Part shown: positions 1 to 6,255 of the stretch, piece by piece
Layout: each line of letters opens with the position of its first letter
How positions within the stretch are numbered: position 1 is the first letter of the stretch
NCBI GenBank assembly: GCA_011330545.1
Contig: DRQI01000263.1
Coordinates: 1 to 10,540 of the forward strand
Source of the DNA: Flavobacteriia bacterium
GTDB taxonomy: Bacteria > Bacteroidota > Bacteroidia > Flavobacteriales > Flavobacteriaceae
Length of the DNA stretch: 10,540 nucleotides
Direction of reading: 5' to 3'
Notes under the pieces: model-generated
What the model saw: only the letters and a program-made list of their open reading frames with translations
The model's database searches: none
Told to the model about the DNA's origin: nothing
Program-made: the position numbers and the translations under genes

Positions 1-1
1 G

Positions 2-58
2 AATGACCTTTCTAACTACCATGAAGAGGAAAAAATTTCAGGCCTAATAGGTTTCTAA
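2..58 (+). CDS. C-terminal tail of an upstream gene (5' end outside window), possibly a HlyD/MacA-type adaptor
   Basis: Frame 2 is open from the window edge and ends at TAA 56-58, giving NDLSNYHEEEKISGLIGF. It is the most protein-like of the three forward frames and leads directly into the permease gene with a 46 bp gap. The part up to HEEEKI resembles the end of periplasmic membrane-fusion (HlyD/MacA-like) adaptors that often precede MacB-type permeases; this is recalled from the family and not tested. The last residues, SGLIGF plus the stop, are encoded by the AGGCCT repeat at 40-78, so the repeat may have replaced the native stop. With only 18 codons visible the identity is a guess. Frame 3 is also open for a short distance. 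Confidence 0.35.
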   Translation, partial: NDLSNYHEEEKISGLIGF

Positions 59-78
59 AATGCGTAAGGTCTAAAAAG
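40..78 (+). repeat. AGGCCT-type intergenic repeat, short copy
   Basis: AGGCCTAATAGGTTT (40-54) is followed after 12 bp by AAGGTCTAAAAAG-like sequence (66-78). The same two blocks (AGGCCTAACAGGTTT and AGGCCTAAAAAAC) bound the longer copy in the next gap of this operon at 2525-2592. It overlaps the presumed end of the upstream gene and lies 26 bp before the permease start codon. It is probably a degenerate member of a dispersed palindromic repeat family. Confidence 0.5.
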
Positions 79-104
79 TATAAAATGAATAAAAAACAAA
101 AATT

Positions 105-2516
105 ATGATTAAAAATTATCTAAAAATAGCTTGGCGAAATTTAAAAAAAGACAAGATATTTTCTTTATTAAATATTACAGGCCTTTCTATTGCTTTTGGT
201 GCTGCAATATTATTGAGTATGGCGGCTTTCTTCGATTTATCTTATGATAATTTTCATAAGAATATCGATACCACGTACCAAGTGTATGCTACCGACCAAA
301 CAGCTAAAGGAACCGAAGTAAGTACTTCAAACGGAATACCATTTGCAGATGCCCTTAAAACTGAAGTGCCGGGTGTTGCAAAAATATCACGTTATTTAGA
401 AGAAGACGTGTTGGTAACTTATGGTAATAAAGAATTGAATATGAATGCAACCTATGTTGATAATGACTTCTTTTCAATCTTCACTTTTCCGGCTAAAAAA
501 GGTAATTTAAAAGATGTCTTAAAAGATAAATCAACCGTTGTAATCACTCAAAAAAATGCCGAAATTTTATTTGGAAAAGAGGATGCCATAGGTAAAATCA
601 TTACCCTGATGATAAACGGAAAAGAACATCCTTTTACGGTGGGTACGGTTCTTAAAAATATAGTTGCACAAAGCAGTATAGATTTTGATATTGCTTTGCG
701 CTTTGAAAACCATTCAGAATATGAAAAATTAAAAGACCAATGGAATAGCAGAAACCATGAAATATATCTACAATTACAAAGCGGTATTTCTGCCAAACAG
801 TTTGAAAAAAGTACTATAGCCTTTAACAAACTACATTTTAAAAAAGACATTGAAGATAATAAGAGAGATGGCGCAATAGCAAATGCTAATGGCCTGTATA
901 AAGAGCTTCATCTCCTTCCTTTTAAGGATGTCCATTTTACCTCCTTTGGCAAAGGGTTGGCTAATACTAGCAGAACCTATCCTTATCTTATTTTAGGTAT
1001 TGCTTTTTTAATTTTATTTATCGCTTGTGTAAACTTCATCAATATGAGTATTGCTAAAAGTGCCCAACGGCTTAAAGAAATAGGAATGCGAAAAACACTT
1101 GGCGCACAAAAAACACAACTCTTTTTTCAATTTTGGAGCGAGAGCCTGGTAGTTTTCTTTGCATCAATGGCTATTGGTGTTGGTTTTAGTAAGTTATTTA
1201 TGAACGATTTTAAATCCTTATTCAGAACCCAAGTTTCTTTTAGCAATATAACCCCAACAGTACTTTTTGGTTTTTTAGTTGCTATGTTACTGATTACTTT
1301 ACTTGTTGGCGGATATCCCGCAATTGTAATGAGTAAATTAAAAACCATACAAGCCTTACAAGGAAAGTTAGAGAAATCGGGTAAAAATAGGGTTCGCGAT
1401 TTGCTTATCATTTTACAATTTAGTATTGCCATTATCCTAATAAGCAGCACATTAATTCTTCGAAGCCAGCTCAACTATATGCGTACTAAAGATTTAGGCT
1501 TTAATAAAAAACAGGTTATTGCCTTTCCGCTCAATGGTAAAAAAAATAGTTATCAAGTGGTTCAACTACTTCGCGATGCCTTGCAAAGCAATCCGAATAT
1601 TTTAAGTGTTACTGCCGCCGATAATATTTTAGGCCTAGGAAAAGATGGGAATGGTTTTTCTAGTGTACTAGGCTTCGATTATAAAGGCAGAGGCGTTAAA
1701 ACCAATATGTTAGTGGTAGATTATGATTATATAAAAACCTTAGACATACCATTGATTAAAGGAAGGTCTTTTAACAGAGAATATGCTACCGATAGCCTAT
1801 CGGTAGTCATCAATGAAGCAATGGCTAAAGAATTAGGAGAAAAAGATCCTTTAACAGCTCAACTAATGATAAACGATTCTGTACCTCATGCAGTTATAGG
1901 AGTTATAAAAGATTACAATTTTCAGCAATTAAACAAAAAAATAGAACCTATCACTTTATTTATGAATACCGATTGGAATGTGTATTATGCCTATGTTAAA
2001 ATAGCACCTACAAATATAGCACAGTCTTTTGCAGCAATAAAAAATGTATGGAATACGCTTGAACCTAATGCCGAATTTATGGGTTCGTTTTTAGATGAAA
2101 ATGTTGATAGAACTTTTAGAAGAGAAAAAATAATGACCAAGATGATTACTAGTGGCTCTATCATTGCTATCCTCTTGAGTTGTATCGGTTTGTTTGCCAT
2201 ATCACTTTTAGTGGTAGCACAGCGCACTAAAGAAATAGGCATTAGAAAAGTAGTGGGTGCCAGTATAGTATCTATTACTTTTATATTGACAAAAGATTTT
2301 TTAAAGCTTATTTTACTAGCATTTTTAATAGCTTCGCCCATTGCTTGGTGGTTGATGAGTAAATGGTTACAAGAGTATGCCTATAAAATAGATTTAAGTA
2401 TTTGGTTTTTTGTAGGAGCAGGTGCATTGGCAATTCTTATAGCATTACTAACTATAAGTACAAAAACAATTAAAGCCGCCATTCAAAATCCGGTAAAGAG
2501 TTTACGAACAGAATAA
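105..2516 (+). CDS. MacB/FtsX-type ABC transporter permease with two FtsX units (803 aa)
   Basis: This is an inner-membrane permease of the MacB/FtsX superfamily, which moves substrates from the periplasm or outer leaflet by mechanotransmission and does not form a channel. An N-terminal TM helix (about 22-44) is followed by a periplasmic MacB_PCD-like domain (about 45-290) and three TM helices (about 292-314, 343-365, 386-408). A second unit repeats this plan: TM about 432-454, periplasmic domain about 455-675, TMs about 681-703, 732-750 and 765-785. The internal duplication is visible in the paired cytoplasmic motifs RLKEIGMRKTLGA (322-334) and RTKEIGIRKVVGA (707-719). The C-terminus NPVKSLRTE is typical of Bacteroidota members. 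The start is ATG at 105, preceded by A-rich sequence with no clear Shine-Dalgarno. The ATPase gene follows 88 bp downstream on the same strand, so the pair probably forms one exporter. The substrate cannot be told from sequence; antimicrobial peptide or lipoprotein/lipid export would be typical. Confidence 0.93.
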   Translation: MIKNYLKIAWRNLKKDKIFSLLNITGLSIAFGAAILLSMAAFFDLSYDNFHKNIDTTYQVYATDQTAKGTEVSTSNGIPFADALKTEVPGVAKISRYLEEDVLVTYGNKELNMNATYVDNDFFSIFTFPAKKGNLKDVLKDKSTVVITQKNAEILFGKEDAIGKIITLMINGKEHPFTVGTVLKNIVAQSSIDFDIALRFENHSEYEKLKDQWNSRNHEIYLQLQSGISAKQFEKSTIAFNKLHFKKDIEDNKRDGAIANANGLYKELHLLPFKDVHFTSFGKGLANTSRTYPYLILGIAFLILFIACVNFINMSIAKSAQRLKEIGMRKTLGAQKTQLFFQFWSESLVVFFASMAIGVGFSKLFMNDFKSLFRTQVSFSNITPTVLFGFLVAMLLITLLVGGYPAIVMSKLKTIQALQGKLEKSGKNRVRDLLIILQFSIAIILISSTLILRSQLNYMRTKDLGFNKKQVIAFPLNGKKNSYQVVQLLRDALQSNPNILSVTAADNILGLGKDGNGFSSVLGFDYKGRGVKTNMLVVDYDYIKTLDIPLIKGRSFNREYATDSLSVVINEAMAKELGEKDPLTAQLMINDSVPHAVIGVIKDYNFQQLNKKIEPITLFMNTDWNVYYAYVKIAPTNIAQSFAAIKNVWNTLEPNAEFMGSFLDENVDRTFRREKIMTKMITSGSIIAILLSCIGLFAISLLVVAQRTKEIGIRKVVGASIVSITFILTKDFLKLILLAFLIASPIAWWLMSKWLQEYAYKIDLSIWFFVGAGALAILIALLTISTKTIKAAIQNPVKSLRTE

Positions 2517-2524
2517 ATATAATA

Positions 2525-2592
2525 AGGCCTAACAGGTTTCAGCTTGTCTACCGAAGCTATAACGCAGGAGGAAAACCTGACAGGCCTAAAAA
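2525..2592. repeat. Palindromic AGGCCT repeat between permease and ATPase genes
   Basis: The left arm AGGCCTAACAGGTTT (2525-2539) and right arm AAACCTGACAGGCCT (2573-2587) are inverted copies matching at 13 of 15 positions. They are separated by 33 bp that contains a smaller inverted repeat, AGCTT...AAGCT. The element fills nearly the whole 88 bp gap and ends 12 bp before the ATPase start codon. In RNA it could form a long stem between the two cistrons, which may affect their relative expression or mRNA stability. The stem is not followed by a T-run, so it is not an obvious terminator. Confidence 0.7.
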
Positions 2593-2604
2593 ACAAAGAA
2601 AATT

Positions 2605-3267
2605 ATGCTATTACAATTAAACAACATTTTTAAATGGGTACAATCAGGAGGGCAACGCGTCTTCTTATTAAAAGACATTACCTTCAATGTAGAAGAAGGC
2701 GAGTTTATCTCGGTAATGGGCCCTTCGGGCTCCGGAAAATCTACCTTACTCAATGTTATTGGGATGTTAGATACTTTTAATGAAGGCGAATATTACTTCT
2801 TAGATGAATCTGTACATTCCTTAAAAGAAAAATACCGTGCCAATTTGTACAAACAATATATCGGTTTTGTCTTTCAAGCCTATCATTTAATAGATGAACT
2901 AACCGTTTATGAAAATTTAGAAATGCCCCTGTTGTACAAAAAGGTAAAATCTTCTGAGCGAAAAGCCCTAGTGGCAGACATGCTCGACCGTTTTCAAATT
3001 GTGGGTAAACAGAAACTCTTTCCTTCGCAACTCAGTGGTGGGCAGCAGCAATTGGTGGGCGTGGCAAGGGCATTGATTTCGAGTCCGAGGCTTATTTTAG
3101 CCGACGAACCCACAGGAAACCTCAACTCTACTCAAGGCGAAGAAATTATGGATATTTTTAAAGAGTTAAACAAAGATGGCGTAACCATCATACAGGTTAC
3201 ACATTCTGAAAAAAATGCTGCCTATGGCTCTCGTATTATCAATTTATTGGATGGCAGGATGGTTTAG
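2605..3267 (+). CDS. ABC transporter ATP-binding protein, MacB/LolD class (220 aa)
   Basis: This is the cytoplasmic ATPase that powers the preceding permease. The nucleotide-binding elements are complete: Walker A GPSGSGKST (39-47), Q-loop Q91 in FVFQAYHLI, signature LSGGQQQ (143-149), Walker B LILADEP (163-169) with the catalytic Glu at 168, and the switch His at 200 in VTHS. The 220 aa length is that of a stand-alone LolD/MacB-type subunit. The residue after the signature is Leu (LSGGQQQLVGVARAL), where Arg is usual (QQQRVAIARAL). The start is ATG 2605, and translation from it begins at the usual N-terminus of the family. It ends the + strand operon and converges on the NAD-kinase-like gene with 49 bp between the stops. 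No strong terminator is visible in that gap. Confidence 0.95.
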   Translation: MLLQLNNIFKWVQSGGQRVFLLKDITFNVEEGEFISVMGPSGSGKSTLLNVIGMLDTFNEGEYYFLDESVHSLKEKYRANLYKQYIGFVFQAYHLIDELTVYENLEMPLLYKKVKSSERKALVADMLDRFQIVGKQKLFPSQLSGGQQQLVGVARALISSPRLILADEPTGNLNSTQGEEIMDIFKELNKDGVTIIQVTHSEKNAAYGSRIINLLDGRMV

Positions 3268-3316
3268 ATAAACAAATACTTAGTTGTAGAAACAATATTT
3301 GCTGCAAATTAACAGG

Positions 3317-4240
3317 CTATAAAACTAAATGTGCTTTTTTGCCTGCTATGCTGATTTCTACCTTACTTCCTGTATTAAAATGTAAAAAATCGGCTTCAAT
3401 TCCATCGCTAAAAATGACACCTTTGGTTGGCATATTTGATTCTATTTTGAGCTTTTTATTTTTAGTGATAAGACCATAACCAATACTTACCTTTGACATT
3501 TTGCTTAAAAAGGGTTCTCTTACCACAAACACAAGTTTGTTATCATCCCAATTAAGTGTTGTGCCACATTCGTCCGTAGTACTATTATGGTAACCATTGA
3601 TATTGTTTGTCATATTAAAAATTGAACTCAGCCAACCTGTTGAACCTGCTCCCGTAGAAACTATAATTCCGCTTGAAGACTGAGGCTCTTTGTTACCATT
3701 AAATTCAATACTGTATCTGGAAGATATATGAGAGTCTGCCCCAATATAAAAATCATTAAAAGCCAATAAAGTTTGTCCATCGTTTAACTGAGCCTTTGCC
3801 ATTGTTACTCGCTTGGTTTTATAAGTACCATTAACTACATTTTTGATTATAGTCTTCAATTCATTCGGAGTATGTTTTAATAAAACTCCATCATAACGTT
3901 CCGAGTCTGGGTTTACTCCAATGATTGGTAACCCATTTACATATTTGGCAGTATTTGCTACCAAACCATCTTGGCCAATTACAATGATTAAATCACTCTC
4001 GGTAAATATGTATGTAGGCAAAAAAGATCGATGAATGATTTTAAATTTCAATGTCTTTGAAATTGATTCTTGAACTTTAGCAAGCGATTTATAAAAAGTA
4101 TTGTTTTCAAGTTCATAATATTCAAAATCTCCTCCAGAGCGTTCAATGTAAAACTTGGCTTGAGCTTTTGAGTTAAATCTTTCGGTTAGTTGCTCAAGCC
4201 TTGTTTTATCTCTTATGATGATTGCTTTTTCAAATTCCAT
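3317..4240 (-). CDS. Divergent NAD-kinase-like protein (307 aa)
   Basis: The protein has the fold signature of the NAD kinase (NADK)/diacylglycerol-kinase-like superfamily. The usual GGDGT loop appears as GQDGL (89-93): Asp91 is kept, but the second Gly and the Thr are changed. Further family-like segments are GVNPDSERYDG (108-118), FND (161-163, where NADKs have NE or ND), STGAGSTGW (195-203, matching the STPTGSTAY region that contacts NAD) and SDGIE (278-282). The first 75 residues are not recognised. Canonical NADKs use ATP or polyphosphate to make NADP; whether this one does is uncertain given the altered GGDGT. It may use another substrate or act as a nucleotide sensor. The ATG lies 6 nt after the SPFH stop, so the two are surely cotranscribed and probably work together. 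Homologues may carry the label 'sugar kinase' or 'NAD(+)/NADH kinase'; no housekeeping role should be assumed. Confidence 0.75.
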   Translation of the reverse strand: MEFEKAIIIRDKTRLEQLTERFNSKAQAKFYIERSGGDFEYYELENNTFYKSLAKVQESISKTLKFKIIHRSFLPTYIFTESDLIIVIGQDGLVANTAKYVNGLPIIGVNPDSERYDGVLLKHTPNELKTIIKNVVNGTYKTKRVTMAKAQLNDGQTLLAFNDFYIGADSHISSRYSIEFNGNKEPQSSSGIIVSTGAGSTGWLSSIFNMTNNINGYHNSTTDECGTTLNWDDNKLVFVVREPFLSKMSKVSIGYGLITKNKKLKIESNMPTKGVIFSDGIEADFLHFNTGSKVEISIAGKKAHLVL

Positions 4241-4246
4241 TTTATA

Positions 4247-5260
4247 CTACTTTTTAGTTTTAATAATAGCATTTAATAGTTCAGGAGAAATATTTAAGTT
4301 TCCAATCTTATCGGCATTTTCAGCCAATTCTCTAAATGCTAAGGCAATATTATTACTTGGGTCGTTACCGTTATTACTTATGGCCATTAAGGTTTTCCAA
4401 TCTAACTCTTTGTACGGTTTTAAATTTGCATTTAATACATATTCTTTTACATCAGCTTCTTTCTTTTCATTGGTAACTTGAATATCAATTAATTCTTTCT
4501 TTTGTTCCTCTAAAGAGATGCTTGAGGTCATTTCCATTTCTTTTAATTTTTCTTCATTGGTTTGCTTTACAACGTCGGTTTCCATCTTCTTTTCAACGAT
4601 TTGCTTTTGTTTTTCTTCAACAGCAATCTCGGTATTCAATTCACTTTCTTTGATAATTCTTTCCTGTTCAACAGCAAAATTTCTACGCTCATAAATGGCT
4701 TGATCAGCTTCTTTTTGTAACGATTCTCTGGTCTGAGCTTCTAAAGCTCGTGCCATTTCAGGGTTAGGAGTAACTCCAAGAACATTTACACTCAACACTT
4801 CTAAACCAAGCATTTTAACAGTTTTTGATTGTTGAACATTTTTAAATATTTCTGTTTCAATTTCTTCTAACTGCCTTAAGGCTTCCTTGAGGCTTAAGCG
4901 TTGTAGAATGGAAGAACTTGCTGTTTGAGCTTCGTTTATTATACGTTGTTGAATTTTTTCATAATCATTCTTTACATATTGCCCCTTCTTATTTACCGTA
5001 AAATCCAATGTTTCTGCTAACTGTTTTGGATTGTCAATCTTATAGGTAATTTGTCCCTGCAACGTAACTTCTTGATAATCTTTTGTTGTTTCATTAAATA
5101 CAAATTGAAAATCGTTACTCTGAATTGGGATAGAAACGATTGATGAGTTTGGCGAGAAATAGAAAAACGATAAACCTCTACCTTCTTTATTAATTTTTCC
5201 TTTTTGATAATGAATTACATAATTCATTGAGTCGAATTTGATATAATTTATTCCTAACAT
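4247..5260 (-). CDS. SPFH/band 7 (stomatin-prohibitin-flotillin-like) domain protein (337 aa)
   Basis: An SPFH domain spans about residues 8-165, with the typical beta-rich start (YVIHYQKGKINKEGRGL), the LQGQITYKI strand and the LGLEVLSVNVLGVTPNPEMA segment that leads to the helical arm. Residues about 165-270 are rich in Glu, Lys and Gln and predicted to be coiled coil, ending with a short C-terminal domain (about 272-337). SPFH proteins form ring-shaped oligomers on membranes and scaffold partners. Unlike many bacterial SPFH proteins, this one has no N-terminal TM helix or signal peptide, so it may be cytosolic or peripherally membrane-bound. It is the first gene of a two-gene operon with the NAD-kinase-like gene. 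A promoter and two candidate operators lie upstream. The ATG at 5260 is preceded by AT-rich sequence without a Shine-Dalgarno. Its function is unknown; scaffolding of its operon partner is inference. Confidence 0.85.
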   Translation of the reverse strand: MLGINYIKFDSMNYVIHYQKGKINKEGRGLSFFYFSPNSSIVSIPIQSNDFQFVFNETTKDYQEVTLQGQITYKIDNPKQLAETLDFTVNKKGQYVKNDYEKIQQRIINEAQTASSSILQRLSLKEALRQLEEIETEIFKNVQQSKTVKMLGLEVLSVNVLGVTPNPEMARALEAQTRESLQKEADQAIYERRNFAVEQERIIKESELNTEIAVEEKQKQIVEKKMETDVVKQTNEEKLKEMEMTSSISLEEQKKELIDIQVTNEKKEADVKEYVLNANLKPYKELDWKTLMAISNNGNDPSNNIALAFRELAENADKIGNLNISPELLNAIIKTKK

Positions 5261-5283
5261 AATTTTAAGTTTTAAATTATTAA

Positions 5284-5304
5284 TTTGCGTAATTGTGACA
5301 CAAA
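5284..5304. promoter_or_regulatory. Candidate operator O1 upstream of the SPFH gene
   Basis: TTTGCGT (5284-5290), a 7 bp spacer and ACACAAA (5298-5304) form an inverted repeat matching at 6 of 7 positions. It has the same architecture as the sites at 5338-5358 and 6065-6085. It overlaps the predicted -7 element and start site of the SPFH operon, where bound protein would block transcription. Confidence 0.6.
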
Positions 5305-5332
5305 TGTAAAATGAAATAAATTATCTACCAAA
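5301..5332 (-). promoter_or_regulatory. Bacteroidota-type promoter for the SPFH / NAD-kinase-like operon
   Basis: On the - strand, TTTG (complement of 5329-5332) is followed after 20 bp by TACATTTG (complement of 5301-5308). This is an exact match to the Bacteroidota consensus TTTG-N19-21-TAnnTTTG. The start site would lie near 5294, leaving a leader of about 34 nt. A second possible -7 element, TATATTTG (complement of 5329-5336), has TTTG at 5355-5358 with an 18 bp gap. Confidence 0.6.
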
Positions 5333-5337
5333 TATAT

Positions 5338-5358
5338 TTTGCGTTTTTTTTACGCAAA
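5338..5358. promoter_or_regulatory. Candidate operator O2 upstream of the SPFH gene
   Basis: TTTGCGT (5338-5344), a 7 bp T-only spacer and ACGCAAA (5352-5358) form a perfect inverted repeat, the best copy in the window. Its centre is 54 bp from that of O1, about five helical turns, so both sites would face roughly the same side of the DNA. It lies just upstream of the predicted -33 element. Confidence 0.65.
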
Positions 5359-5359
5359 T

Positions 5360-5385
5360 AGTATATTATACTGTTTTACAGTATA
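5360..5385. repeat. Overlapping AGTATA palindromes after the Nudix stop
   Basis: AGTATA-T-TATACT (5360-5372) is a perfect palindrome. TATACTGT (5367-5374), TTT and ACAGTATA (5378-5385) form a second 8 bp perfect inverted repeat that shares the middle arm. The element abuts the Nudix stop codon (5386-5388). No T-run follows it in the direction of Nudix transcription, so it is a poor intrinsic terminator. It may be a weak end signal or a second protein-binding site. Confidence 0.5.
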
Positions 5386-6063
5386 TTAAATTTCAAAAAT
5401 GATTCCTTCTTTTTTAAGTTGGAAGTATCGTTTTTTATTAAATTGGAATAAATTGGCAGGCCTACCGGAACCTTTTGAGACTTTTTCATCAAGTTCATCA
5501 AGCACATTTAAACTGATTATTTTCTTTCTGAAGTTACGCCTGTCAATGGACCTTCCTAAAAGTGTGGTGTAAAGTTTTTCTAAGTCAGAAAACGGGAATT
5601 TTTTATCGAGTAATTCAAAACCTATGGGTTCATAGGTTATTTTAGCCTGTAATCTTTTGACAGCAGTTGCCAGTATTTCTTTATGGTCAAAAGCTAGTTT
5701 CGGTAAGTCATTAATATTGAACCATTGCACTTGCTTAGCATCGGTTGCAGCACTAATCTTAAACATATTTGGCCTAACCAAGCCAACGTAAGCCACAGAT
5801 ACTACCCTGCCCCTAGGGTCTCTAGAGGGGTTGCCAAAGGTATATAATTGTTCGAGATAGTTAATTTTTATGCCGGTTTCTTCTTGCAATTCTCTTTCAA
5901 CCGACGCTTCTAAAGATTCTGTATTTTTTACAAATCCACCCGGAATTGCCCATTCATTTTTAAAAGGTTGAAATTTACGTTTTATTAGGAGTACTGATAT
6001 TTTACCATCTTCATACCCAAAAACTACGGCATCTACTGAAAGTCTAATTGTTTGCCTACTCAT
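5386..6063 (-). CDS. NrtR-like transcriptional regulator: Nudix domain plus C-terminal winged helix (225 aa)
   Basis: Residues about 5-135 form a Nudix domain. The Nudix box GX5EX7REUXEEXGU is complete, from Gly43 and Glu49 to REL (57-59), EE (61-62) and GI (64-65). Residues about 145-225 match the winged-helix DNA-binding domain of the NrtR family, including GRSIDRRNFRKK (170-181) as likely recognition helix. NrtR proteins bind ADP-ribose or other nucleotides/sugar derivatives through the Nudix domain and repress NAD metabolism genes; a Bacteroides relative (AraR) senses arabinose instead. Many NrtR regulators have a decayed Nudix box, so the intact one here leaves hydrolase activity possible. 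The start is ATG 6061-6063, with a leader of only about 12 nt and a candidate operator in it, which suggests autoregulation. The SPFH operon 125 bp downstream carries two matching operators. The ligand is inferred, not shown. Confidence 0.85.
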   Translation of the reverse strand: MSRQTIRLSVDAVVFGYEDGKISVLLIKRKFQPFKNEWAIPGGFVKNTESLEASVERELQEETGIKINYLEQLYTFGNPSRDPRGRVVSVAYVGLVRPNMFKISAATDAKQVQWFNINDLPKLAFDHKEILATAVKRLQAKITYEPIGFELLDKKFPFSDLEKLYTTLLGRSIDRRNFRKKIISLNVLDELDEKVSKGSGRPANLFQFNKKRYFQLKKEGIIFEI

Positions 6064-6064
6064 T

Positions 6065-6085
6065 TATGTGTAATTAATACGCAAA
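6065..6085. promoter_or_regulatory. Candidate operator O3 at the Nudix gene start
   Basis: TATGTGT (6065-6071), a 7 bp spacer and ACGCAAA (6079-6085) match the O1/O2 plan with 5 of 7 positions in the weaker arm. It begins one base upstream of the Nudix ATG and overlaps the predicted -7 element at 6082-6089, fitting autorepression. Confidence 0.5.
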
Positions 6086-6089
6086 TATA
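6082..6089 (-). promoter_or_regulatory. Promoter -7 element of the Nudix regulator gene
   Basis: The - strand reads TATATTTG here, an exact TAnnTTTG. No TTTG -33 box is visible at the expected 19-21 bp upstream, so the promoter may be weak or may rely on the -7 box. The start site would fall near 6075. Confidence 0.5.
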
Positions 6090-6198
6090 TGAAATCTTAA
6101 TTTATAGTTTTCTTTTAATTTATATTTCGAGTTCATTTACACTTTTTCAATTAGATAACAGTTTAAACGGGGTTTTCTTTTTGGCTTTTTTGCAAAAG

Positions 6199-6236
6199 AA
6201 AAACCCATCAAAAATTTCAATTGATGGGTTTTTTTA
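6199..6236. terminator. Bidirectional Rho-independent terminator
   Basis: AAAACCCATCAA (6200-6211) pairs perfectly with TTGATGGGTTTT (6221-6232) around a 9 nt loop. The + strand continues with a T-run to 6235, and the - strand continues with TTTTTCTTTT, so it can work both ways. It lies 20 bp past the stop of the OmpA-family gene, its likely client. Just upstream, 6169-6206 can form a competing imperfect stem that shares the AACCC arm. Confidence 0.85.
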
Positions 6237-6255
6237 TAGTACTTTTTAGGAATTC

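Noticed and set aside
548..850. Antisense open frames within the permease gene (also at 1127-1474 and 1991-2341)
   Set aside because: They lie entirely within a strongly supported coding region, with no promoter signal or recognisable product.
3297..3309. 13 bp palindrome ATTTGC-T-GCAAAT between the converging ATPase and NAD-kinase-like genes
   Set aside because: The stem is six AT-rich pairs, has no T-run on either strand, and does not match the TTTGCGT-N7-ACGCAAA sites in spacing.
4215..4481. 88-codon + strand open frame across the NAD-kinase-like/SPFH junction
   Set aside because: It is antisense to two well-supported genes, hydrophobic because of complementary coiled-coil codons, and resembles no known family.
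6161..6168. GTTTAAAC palindrome as a possible recombination or attachment site
   Set aside because: It is a single 8 bp palindrome with no flanking repeat, integrase gene or mobile element nearby.
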